Assembly: GCA_030044475.1 (NCBI GenBank)
Contig: JASHVP010000055.1
Span: 1-13,910 of the forward strand
DNA: 13,910 nucleotides
Source of the DNA: Thermoplasmata archaeon
GTDB lineage: Archaea > Thermoplasmatota > Thermoplasmata > Lutacidiplasmatales > UBA184
Reading direction: 5' to 3'
In this document: piece after piece, positions 1 to 6,275 of the stretch
Position numbering within the stretch: the first letter of the stretch is position 1
Layout: each line of letters opens with the position of its first letter
Notes under the pieces: model-generated
What the model was told of the DNA's origin: nothing
The model's database searches: none
What the model saw: the letters and a program-made list of their open reading frames with translations, nothing else
Translations under genes and position numbers: made by a program

Positions 1-1
1 C

Positions 2-574
2 CGCGGTCGGCTCGGCGCCCCCCTCCGCCAGTTCTCCGGGCTCGAAGTGCTCTACGGATTCTTCTCGGGCATTCCCCCGTTGCTGATCACCTCCCTCGCG
101 TACGTCCGATTCTCGCACCCGGCCGCGGTCTACGGCCCGCTGGTCGCCGCGTTCAGTGTCGGGGGGGCGGTGGCGGGGATCGTGCTCGGGCACCTCAATC
201 CGCGTCGGCAGATCGGGTTCCTGCTGGTCGTCCTGCCGATCGTGGCCGGGGGGCTCGTACTCGGGCTCGCGGTCGCGCCGACGTCGGTCGTCGTCCTGGG
301 GGCGGCGCTCGCGGGCGTCGGGGCCGCGATCGCGGCCCGCTACACTTCGAAGTACAACTGGGTCCGGGCCTCGTACCCGGCGGAGGAGCTCGGGCGCATC
401 GTCTCCAACCTCTACTTCTTCACCGGCGTTGCGAGCTCGGTGGCGGTCTTGTTCGTCGGGCAGGTCTCGGGAAGGCTGACCCTCGCCAACTTCCTGCTCC
501 TGGACGGCATCGGATTGATCGGAAGCGGCCTGCTCGCCCTCGGACTTCCGTTCGTCCGACGTCTCGCCTATTGA
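2..574 (+). CDS. MFS-type transporter, C-terminal half (5' end outside window)
   Basis: The reading frame is open to the left edge and ends in TGA, giving 190 visible residues. A GTG at 47 exists, but the frame continues upstream of it in a plausible way (a basic, loop-like stretch ending in RQFSGLE), so the gene almost certainly begins outside the window. The visible part has about six hydrophobic segments with a short basic loop (HLNPRRQ) between the second and third. This matches helices 7-12 of a 12-helix major facilitator superfamily permease, which moves small solutes across the cytoplasmic membrane by proton coupling. Substrate cannot be told from this half. It lies 67 bp upstream of a MarR regulator gene that has its own promoter, so it is probably a separate transcription unit. 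MFS assignment rests on topology and general pattern, not on a diagnostic motif. Confidence 0.75.
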   Translation, partial: RGRLGAPLRQFSGLEVLYGFFSGIPPLLITSLAYVRFSHPAAVYGPLVAAFSVGGAVAGIVLGHLNPRRQIGFLLVVLPIVAGGLVLGLAVAPTSVVVLGAALAGVGAAIAARYTSKYNWVRASYPAEELGRIVSNLYFFTGVASSVAVLFVGQVSGRLTLANFLLLDGIGLIGSGLLALGLPFVRRLAY

Positions 575-602
575 GCGCCGGGGACGGGGGTCCCGCGCGG
601 AT

Positions 603-631
603 AGTGAAGCACTTAAATATTCACTAGTGAA
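603..631. promoter_or_regulatory. Probable MarR operator: palindrome TTCACTAGTGAA plus an extra half-site
   Basis: TTCACTAGTGAA at 620-631 is a perfect 12-bp inverted repeat. A further AGTGAA half-site lies at 603-608, on the other side of the TATA box, so AGTGAA(603-608)/TTCACT(620-625) is also an inverted pair with an 11-bp spacer around the TATA box. The sites straddle the promoter of the marR gene, as expected for an autorepressing MarR dimer that blocks TBP/TFB or polymerase. Binding by this particular regulator is inferred from position. Confidence 0.6.
606..620 (+). promoter_or_regulatory. Archaeal BRE/TATA promoter of the marR-efflux operon
   Basis: TTAAATAT at 613-620 is an A+T island in otherwise GC-rich DNA, preceded by the purine-rich stretch GAAGCA (606-611) that could serve as the TFB-recognition element. 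The TATA centre is 25-26 bp before the ATG at 642, the spacing expected when transcription starts at the start codon itself (leaderless mRNA). This spacing is the main reason to prefer ATG 642 over the GTG at 627 as the start of the regulator. Confidence 0.7.
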
Positions 632-641
632 ATGTACGGCG

Positions 642-1115
642 ATGCCCCCCAGCTCCGCCCGAGCCCGGTCCGACGACGCGTTCGTCGGGAGCCCCCTCGA
701 GGAGTACCGCGAGAACTTCGGCCTCATCCACCGCGAGGTCCGTCGGATCCTCGCGCCCCGGGGTCTCCTCGTCTCCGAGGCGGGAGCGCTCAAGCTGGCG
801 GCCGGCAGCCCGGTCCGCCCGTCCGAGGTCGCCGAACGGCTCGGGGTCACCGCCTCGGCCGCCACCCAGTTGGTCGATCGGCTCGAACGTCGGGGCCTCC
901 TGCGGCGTACGCGCGACCCCGAGGACCGGCGAGCCGTCGTCCTGGTCCTGACGCCGTCGGGGCGCCGCCTCTTCCGGGCGACGGCCCGCGAGGTCCGGGC
1001 GATGCTCGACGGGGTCGCCGAGGAGATGTCCCCCGACGGGCGCCGGGCGCTCGTGCGAGGGGCCGCGGAGCTCCATCGCGCGCTCGACCGGTGGCACGCC
1101 GGCGTCCAGGCGTAG
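642..1115 (+). CDS. MarR-family winged-helix transcriptional regulator
   Basis: A 157-residue protein from ATG 642 (a GTG at 627 would add five residues but lies too close to the TATA box). It has the usual MarR layout: an N-terminal dimerisation helix (about 20-40), a winged-helix domain with helix-turn-helix around 57-85 (S61 to R84, containing VTASAATQLVDRLERRGL), the wing with the family signature D-P-E-D-R-R (92-97) followed by VLTPSGRRL, and a C-terminal dimerisation helix pair (about 112-155). MarR proteins are dimeric repressors released by small phenolic or drug-like ligands. The gene is followed after 10 bp by a DHA2 efflux transporter, so it most likely represses that operon and itself. 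Length and motif are typical, and nothing is missing. The ligand is unknown. Confidence 0.92.
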   Translation: MPPSSARARSDDAFVGSPLEEYRENFGLIHREVRRILAPRGLLVSEAGALKLAAGSPVRPSEVAERLGVTASAATQLVDRLERRGLLRRTRDPEDRRAVVLVLTPSGRRLFRATAREVRAMLDGVAEEMSPDGRRALVRGAAELHRALDRWHAGVQA

Positions 1116-1120
1116 GGAGG
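1116..1120 (+). promoter_or_regulatory. Ribosome binding site of the DHA2 transporter gene
   Basis: GGAGG lies directly after the marR stop codon, 5 nt before ATG 1126, inside the run GGGAGGGG. It supports ATG 1126 as the start and shows internal initiation on a bicistronic mRNA, in contrast to the leaderless first gene. Confidence 0.65.
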
Positions 1121-1125
1121 GGTCC

Positions 1126-2922
1126 ATGGTCGCGTACAAGTGGACGGTCCTGAGCAACACGACGATGGGGGCGCTCCTCGCCTCCCTCGACGGCACGATC
1201 GTCCTGATCGCCTTGCCGGTGATCTTCAACGGGGTCGGGGTCAACCCGTACCTCCCATCCAGCTTCCCGATCCTGATCTGGCTGCTCCTCGGCTACGGTG
1301 TCGTGACGGCGACGCTCCTGGTCACGTTCGGCCGCCTCTCCGACATGTGGGGCCGGGCCCGGATGTACAACTTCGGCTTCGCCGTCTTTTCCGCCGGGTC
1401 GGTCCTCCTGGCGCTGGAGCCGTGGACCGGGACGACCGGCGCGTGGGCGCTCGTGGGGTTCCGCCTCGTCCAGGCGGTCGGCGCCTCGTTCCTCTTCGCG
1501 AATTCGGCCGCCCTGTTGACGGACGCGTTCCCTCCGACCGAGCGCGGTCGGGCGATGGGGATCAACTCGATCGCGTTCATCGGCGGGTCGATGGCCGGCC
1601 TGGTGATCGGGGGCATCCTGGCCGGGATCCCGGACCTCCACATCGGTCCGTTCGTCCTGCCGACCTGGCGCCTGATCTTCCTGGTCAGCGTTCCGGTGGG
1701 CGTGGTCGGCACGATCTGGGCGTACTCGAAGCTCCGGGAGACCTCCACCCGGCGCTCGGGCCAGAAGATCGACTACGTCGGCAATCTCACGTTCGCCTTG
1801 GGCCTCACGCTGGTCCTCATTTCGGTGACGTACGGGTTGCTTCCGTACGGGAGCTCGAGCACGGGATGGTCCAGCCCGTGGGTCCTCTCCGGCCTGATCG
1901 CCGGCGCGGGTCTGCTGCTCGCGTTCCTCTATGTGGAGACCCGGGTGCAGGACCCGATGTTCCGCCTGGAGCTGTTCCGGAATCGGTCGTTCGCCTGCGG
2001 GACCGTCTCCTCGTTCCTCGGGTCGCTCGCCCGCGGCGGCATGATGCTGCTCCTCGTCATCTGGTTCCAGGGGATCTGGCTGCCGCTCCACGGCTATTCG
2101 TTCGCGTCGACGCCGTTCTGGGCCGGTGTCTTCATGATGCCGATGATCGCCGGCTTCCTCGTCGCCGGCCCGGTGAGCGGTTGGCTCTCCGACACCCAAG
2201 GCCCCCGGCTCCTCGGCACCGCGGGCCTCGCGGTCGCCTCGGGGACGTTCTTCCTGCTCGCCCTCTTACCCCTCAACTTCGCCTACTGGGAGATGGCCGT
2301 CCTGCTGTTCGTCCAGGGATGCGGGATGGGGATGTTCGCGGCCCCCAACGCGGCGGCGGTGATGAGCTCCGTTCCCCCGGAGAATCGCGGGTCGGCGTCG
2401 GGGATGCTCGCCACGCTCCAGAACACCGGCCAGCAGGTCTCGATGGCGATCTTCTTCACGATCGTGATCGTCGGCCTCTCGACGGGGCTGAGCGGTTCGG
2501 TCGCCCACGCGCTCACGAACGCGCAGGTCGGACCTCCCGACCAGGGGATCCTCTCCGGCATGGTCGCCAGCAACCCGACTGGCGCGCTCTTCGGCGCCTT
2601 CCTCGGGGAGAATCCGATGCAGGGACTCCTCGCGACCGCGGCGACGGTCCCGGGCTGGCAGGCCCTGACCTCGACCCAGATGCAAGCGTTGCTCGCGCCG
2701 CACTTCTTCGCGTCCGCGATCTCGCCCGCCTTCGGGACCGCGCTCTCCGGCGCGTTCGTCTTCGCCGGGGTCGTCACCGCGATCGGTGCGGTCGTCTCGG
2801 CCCTGCGACCCCGCCGGTACATCTTCGGGGAGGAGACCGGCCCGGCCGTCGCGCCCCCCGCCGCCCCGACGCCGCCCCCGACCGGGCCGACCGGCGCGAC
2901 GGGAGCCCGGTCGCGACCGTAG
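1126..2922 (+). CDS. DHA2-family (EmrB/QacA-type) MFS multidrug efflux transporter
   Basis: A 598-residue polytopic membrane protein. Family signatures are clear: the helix-1 motif LDGTIVLIALPVI (21-33), motif A G-R-L-S-D-M-W-G-R-A-R (69-79) in the loop between helices 2 and 3, a glycine-rich motif C-like helix (about 150-166, FIGGSMAGLVIGG), and enough hydrophobic segments for 14 helices, which separates DHA2 from 12-helix DHA1 pumps. Such proteins export lipophilic or cationic compounds by proton antiport. The C-terminus is a short Pro/Thr-rich cytoplasmic tail. A long loop around residues 455-530 between late helices (with GPPDQGIL and LTSTQMQALLAP) is typical of the family in archaea and actinobacteria. 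It is second in the operon with the MarR regulator (10 bp apart), so it is expected to be induced by the pump's substrates. The substrate cannot be read from the sequence. Confidence 0.93.
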   Translation: MVAYKWTVLSNTTMGALLASLDGTIVLIALPVIFNGVGVNPYLPSSFPILIWLLLGYGVVTATLLVTFGRLSDMWGRARMYNFGFAVFSAGSVLLALEPWTGTTGAWALVGFRLVQAVGASFLFANSAALLTDAFPPTERGRAMGINSIAFIGGSMAGLVIGGILAGIPDLHIGPFVLPTWRLIFLVSVPVGVVGTIWAYSKLRETSTRRSGQKIDYVGNLTFALGLTLVLISVTYGLLPYGSSSTGWSSPWVLSGLIAGAGLLLAFLYVETRVQDPMFRLELFRNRSFACGTVSSFLGSLARGGMMLLLVIWFQGIWLPLHGYSFASTPFWAGVFMMPMIAGFLVAGPVSGWLSDTQGPRLLGTAGLAVASGTFFLLALLPLNFAYWEMAVLLFVQGCGMGMFAAPNAAAVMSSVPPENRGSASGMLATLQNTGQQVSMAIFFTIVIVGLSTGLSGSVAHALTNAQVGPPDQGILSGMVASNPTGALFGAFLGENPMQGLLATAATVPGWQALTSTQMQALLAPHFFASAISPAFGTALSGAFVFAGVVTAIGAVVSALRPRRYIFGEETGPAVAPPAAPTPPPTGPTGATGARSRP

Positions 2923-2950
2923 TGCCGGACCGGGCGCTCGCGTCGCGGGA

Positions 2951-2987
2951 GCTTATCTCTCGGGGCGGGTGACAACCGTCCGGGGAG
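2951..2987 (+). promoter_or_regulatory. Weak candidate promoter and RBS of the DUF885 peptidase gene
   Basis: GCTTATCT (2951-2958) is the only A+T-richer patch in the 72-bp gap after the efflux gene. A TSS 26 bp on, near 2981, would leave a short leader holding GGGGAG (2982-2987), a possible ribosome binding site 7 nt before GTG 2995. The TATA match is poor, and read-through from the upstream operon is also possible. Confidence 0.35.
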
Positions 2988-2994
2988 CGGAACG

Positions 2995-4758
2995 GTGGCG
3001 ACGGCGGGGGACGGGGCCACAACCGGTCGGTCCGAGTTCGACGCCTTCCTCGCGCGCGACTGGGTCGCGTGGCTCCGGCAGTCGCCCGAGACGGCGACCC
3101 AGGTCGGGTTCCCGGGCTGCAACGACCGATGGACCGACGACTCGCCGGCGGGGATCGAGGCGCGCCGGCAGCACCTGACGGACTCTCTCGCCGAGGTGCG
3201 CCGGTTCGACCCCGCTGCGCTGCCGGTCGCCTCGCGCCTGTCGCACCGTCTCTACCGATCGCTCCTCGAGGAGGCGGTCCGGGGGCTCGAGTACGGGGAC
3301 GATGCGTTCCCGTTCCACTTCGGCTACCCGCGGAACTTGTGGGTGCCGATCAACCAGATGGACGGCCTCCAGCTGACGATCGGCGAGACGCTCCAGCTGC
3401 AGCCGCGCCGGACTCCGGGCGACTTCGGCGACCTAGTGGCCCGGCTCCGGGCCGTGGGCCCGGCGGTCGACCAAGCGATCGCCCTCCTGCGGCGCGGGCT
3501 CGAGCACGGAGCCTCGCCGCCGCGGGTCGCGATCCACGGCGTGCCCGACCAGGTCCTCGGTCTGGTGCCCGAGCGGCCCCCGGAGAGCGTTCTCCTCCGC
3601 CCGTTCCAGTCGATCGGGCCGCCGATCCCCGAGTCCGACCGGACCCGGATCGCCCACGACGCGGACGTCGCGTACCGCGAGCGAGCCGCTCCGGCCCTCC
3701 ATCGGCTCCACGAGTTCCTCGTGGGCGACTACCTTCCGAACTGCCGGGTGACGATCGCCGCCTCGGGACTCCCCGGCGGGGAGGCCGCGTACGTCCACCA
3801 CGTCCGCTGGCAGACGACCACCGACCTCTCGCCGCAGCAGATCCACGACATCGGGATGGCGGAGGTGGCGCGGCTCCGGGACGCGATGGACGCCGTCATG
3901 CGGGCCGCCGGGTTCGTCGGCACCCGCGCGGAGTTCCACGAGTTCCTGCGCTCGAATCCCGCGTTCTACTACGGTTCCGGGGCGGAGCTGGTCGCCGCGT
4001 ACCGGGCGATCGCGAAGTCGATCGACCCCGAGCTCCTCCATCTGTTCGGCCGCCTCCCCCGCCAGCCGTACGGGGTCGAACCGGTGCCGGAGTACCGGGA
4101 GAAGAGCTCCCCGTCCGCCTACTACGTCTCGGGCTCGCTCGCGGGGGGGCGCCCGGGGTACTTCTACGCCAACACGTACGACGTCGGCGCGCGGCCGAAA
4201 TGGGAGATGGAGGCGTTGACGCTCCACGAGGCCGTCCCGGGCCATCACCTGCAGCTCGCGCTCGCGGCGGAGATCGACGGGCTCCCGGACTTCCGCCGGC
4301 AGTCGGGCCCGACCGCGTTCGTCGAGGGATGGGGGCTCTACGCGGAGAGCCTCGGCGAGGAGGTCGGACTCTTGGCGGACCCGTACTCCAAGTTCGGACA
4401 GCTCACCTACGACATGTGGCGGGCGATCCGGCTCGTCGTCGACACGGGGATGCACGCCCTCGGCTGGAGCCGGGATCGCGCGATCGACTTCTTCCGGACC
4501 GAAACCGGTCGCAGCGAGCTCGACATCGCGGTCGAGGTCGACCGGTACATCGTCTGGCCCGGGCAGGCGCTCGCCTACAAGATGGGCCAGCTCAAGATCC
4601 GCGAGCTGCGGACGTTCGCCGAGGCGCGGCTCGGCCCCCGGTTCGACGTCCGGCGCTTCCACGACGTCGTCCTCGGGGAGGGCGCGCTCCCGCTGGACGA
4701 GCTGGAGCACCAGGTTCGGGCCTGGGTCGACGTCGAGTCGGGCCCGGGCGGGCGCTGA
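2995..4758 (+). CDS. DUF885-family zinc metallopeptidase
   Basis: A 587-residue protein with the hallmarks of the DUF885 family of predicted zinc carboxypeptidase/dipeptidase-like enzymes. It has H411-E412-A-V-P-G-H417-H (the HExxPGHH active-site helix), a second conserved block F-V-E444-G-W-G-L-Y-A-E whose glutamate is the likely third zinc ligand, and the downstream DTGMHALGWSRD block. Length is normal for the family (about 550-600). There is no signal peptide or membrane helix, so it is probably cytoplasmic, perhaps cleaving oligopeptides. The N-terminus carries the family-like pattern of 'SPETATQVGF' followed by an arginine-rich helix. The start is GTG 2995 with GGGGAG 7 nt upstream. The gene is convergent with the next gene (42 bp gap). 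The peptidase role is known for only a few members and the substrate here is unknown. Confidence 0.9.
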   Translation: MATAGDGATTGRSEFDAFLARDWVAWLRQSPETATQVGFPGCNDRWTDDSPAGIEARRQHLTDSLAEVRRFDPAALPVASRLSHRLYRSLLEEAVRGLEYGDDAFPFHFGYPRNLWVPINQMDGLQLTIGETLQLQPRRTPGDFGDLVARLRAVGPAVDQAIALLRRGLEHGASPPRVAIHGVPDQVLGLVPERPPESVLLRPFQSIGPPIPESDRTRIAHDADVAYRERAAPALHRLHEFLVGDYLPNCRVTIAASGLPGGEAAYVHHVRWQTTTDLSPQQIHDIGMAEVARLRDAMDAVMRAAGFVGTRAEFHEFLRSNPAFYYGSGAELVAAYRAIAKSIDPELLHLFGRLPRQPYGVEPVPEYREKSSPSAYYVSGSLAGGRPGYFYANTYDVGARPKWEMEALTLHEAVPGHHLQLALAAEIDGLPDFRRQSGPTAFVEGWGLYAESLGEEVGLLADPYSKFGQLTYDMWRAIRLVVDTGMHALGWSRDRAIDFFRTETGRSELDIAVEVDRYIVWPGQALAYKMGQLKIRELRTFAEARLGPRFDVRRFHDVVLGEGALPLDELEHQVRAWVDVESGPGGR

Positions 4759-4759
4759 G

Positions 4760-4771
4760 CCCCGCGCGGGG
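4760..4771. other. GC palindrome between convergent genes
   Basis: CCCCGCGCGGGG is a perfect 12-bp palindrome 1 nt after the peptidase stop, in the 42-bp gap between convergent genes. It could fold, but there is no T run after it on either strand. A role in termination is possible and not demonstrated; in 70% GC DNA such palindromes also arise by chance. Confidence 0.25.
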
Positions 4772-4800
4772 GAAGGGGTTCGCTCGGCGTTCGGACCGAC

Positions 4801-6198
4801 TCACTCTCCGCGGCGGGCGGCGGCCGCCGGGACCGCCGAAGCAGAGGCCGGGACCTCCCCCATGTGCGGTCCGAAATCGACGCCCACGCAGGTCCCGTTG
4901 GAGTACGCGGAGGCGATGATCGCGCCCGAGGACGCGTTGACCTCCGCGGTGAAGTTCGCTCCCGTCCCACCCTCGCTGTAGAGTCCGCAGGTCGAGAAGG
5001 CGACGATCCAGAAGCCCGTCTCGTTGAACCCGTCGATCGAGAAGGTCGGGAACACGAGGAACAGCGAGTTCGCCGTGGCGTGCGCGGCCAGGTAGGCCGA
5101 GTCGGCGGACGAGATCGCGCTCGCGACGGCCGGACTGTCGATCGTCGTCGACGGGACCGACTCGTAGTCGAACCCCTCCGAGCAGACCCCCGACTCCGTC
5201 CCGATGACCGTCGCCGAGCTCCCCTGGGTGGTGAGGAGCAGCAAGCTGGTGACGCCACTCACGTTCTTGTAGAAGTCGAAGGCCCAGACCGTCTGGTAGC
5301 CGTTCGAGTACGAGCCCGTCCAGGACGGGACGGTCAGGGTTCCGGTCCCACCCGTGACGGGGCAGCTCGAGTTGCCGGTCGAGTTGGAGATCGCGGACGT
5401 GGACGAGATGCCGAGCGCGTCGACGAGCGTCCAGCCCCCGCCACCCTCTCCCGCGGCGGCCGTGTCGGCCACCGCCTCCGCCTGCGAGAACGAGGTCTGG
5501 CCCCCGGAGCTCGAGGACGAGCTGAACGCGATCGAGACTCCCGTGTTCGCCCCCGCCACCGTGACCGTGCCGCTCGAAGGGGTCGCGGTGTAGCCCGCCA
5601 CGGCGCCGACCGTGTAGGCGAGGCTCCCGTTCGTCGAGCTGAAGACCAGCGTCGCGCCGGCCCCGGACGACGGGGTGCCGTTGAGCGTGACCGACCAGGT
5701 GGTACCCGTCGGGAGGCCGCTCTCGGAGAACGTCACGGTGTACGTCCCCACGGGCAACGCCTCGAAGGTGAACGCGACGGCGAGCGCCGCGCCGCGGACG
5801 GTCAGGCTGCCGGACGCCGCGGAGGAAGGAATCGTCTCGTATCCGGCGGCGGACACCGTGTACGCGTAGGTGCCGTTCGTCACCGCGAAGACGATGGAGG
5901 CTCCGGTGGAGGAGAGGGTGTTCCCTCCGAGCGTCGCGCTCCAGGTCGTCCCGGACGGTACTCCGGCCTGGCCGAAGGTGACGTTGTACGACTTGGCGGG
6001 TGGCCCGGAGTTCTTGCTGCTGGTCCCGAGGTGGAAGCCGGGAATCACGTTCGCGAATCCCAGTCCGACGATCAGGAGGATCACCACGATCAACACGATG
6101 ACCGCGGCGATCGCCCCTCCATGCCCCGACTTCGGGGGCGGTGGCGCAGGGGGAGCGGCTCCGGCGGGGGCCGAGGTGGGCGCGCTGGGTGTCGACAT
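4801..6198 (-). CDS. Membrane-anchored surface protein with two Ig/PEGA-like repeats and a unique C-terminal domain
   Basis: A 465-residue protein. Residues 1-27 are Pro/Ala-rich and cytoplasmic; 28-48 form one membrane helix; the rest should face outside. Two tandem beta-sandwich-like repeats follow (about 70-146 and 152-225), each opening with Y-x-V-T-F-x-x-x-G-x-P-x-G-T-T-W-S and closing with a GY-x-x-x-P-S-S turn. These are the Ig/PEGA-like repeats frequent in Thermoplasmata cell-surface proteins. After a serine linker (226-233), residues 234-445 form a domain I do not recognise, with four cysteines (279, 339, 404, 437) that could make two disulfides. At least eleven N-x-S/T sequons (for example N72, N108, N173, N190, N276, N312, N392, N415, N421, N434) fit archaeal surface N-glycosylation. 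ATG 6198 is 27-28 bp from its TATA box, so the transcript is probably leaderless and independent of the upstream ferredoxin gene. Function unknown; adhesion or a cell-envelope role is a guess. Confidence 0.85.
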   Translation of the reverse strand: MSTPSAPTSAPAGAAPPAPPPPKSGHGGAIAAVIVLIVVILLIVGLGFANVIPGFHLGTSSKNSGPPAKSYNVTFGQAGVPSGTTWSATLGGNTLSSTGASIVFAVTNGTYAYTVSAAGYETIPSSAASGSLTVRGAALAVAFTFEALPVGTYTVTFSESGLPTGTTWSVTLNGTPSSGAGATLVFSSTNGSLAYTVGAVAGYTATPSSGTVTVAGANTGVSIAFSSSSSSGGQTSFSQAEAVADTAAAGEGGGGWTLVDALGISSTSAISNSTGNSSCPVTGGTGTLTVPSWTGSYSNGYQTVWAFDFYKNVSGVTSLLLLTTQGSSATVIGTESGVCSEGFDYESVPSTTIDSPAVASAISSADSAYLAAHATANSLFLVFPTFSIDGFNETGFWIVAFSTCGLYSEGGTGANFTAEVNASSGAIIASAYSNGTCVGVDFGPHMGEVPASASAVPAAAARRGE

Positions 6199-6221
6199 TG
6201 CCGAGGGCGACCGACCTCGAG

Positions 6222-6229
6222 ATACTTAA
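6222..6229 (-). promoter_or_regulatory. TATA box of the repeat surface protein gene
   Basis: On the minus strand the element reads TTAAGTAT, an A+T island in the 77-bp gap. Its centre is 27-28 bp before the A of ATG 6198, so transcription should begin at or next to the start codon (leaderless). Confidence 0.7.
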
Positions 6230-6275
6230 TCCGTCGGTTCGACGGGGGTGGGGCCGTTCGGCCGTCCGACGGAGC

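Noticed and set aside
627..641. GTG 627 as the start of the MarR regulator
   Set aside because: The TATA box centre would be only 10 bp upstream of it and the operator would overlap the start codon, while ATG 642 has the right spacing.
847..2199. Long minus-strand frame of 450 codons opposite the marR and efflux genes
   Set aside because: It lies antisense to two well-supported genes, is rich in Arg/Glu/Asp/Pro/Gly typical of the GC-rich reverse frame, and has no recognisable domain. It is a GC-driven shadow.
3069..4919. Plus-strand frame of 616 codons overlapping the DUF885 peptidase
   Set aside because: It is longer than the real gene but made almost only of Arg, Pro, Gly and Ala, whereas the overlapping frame has a complete metallopeptidase with its zinc motif.
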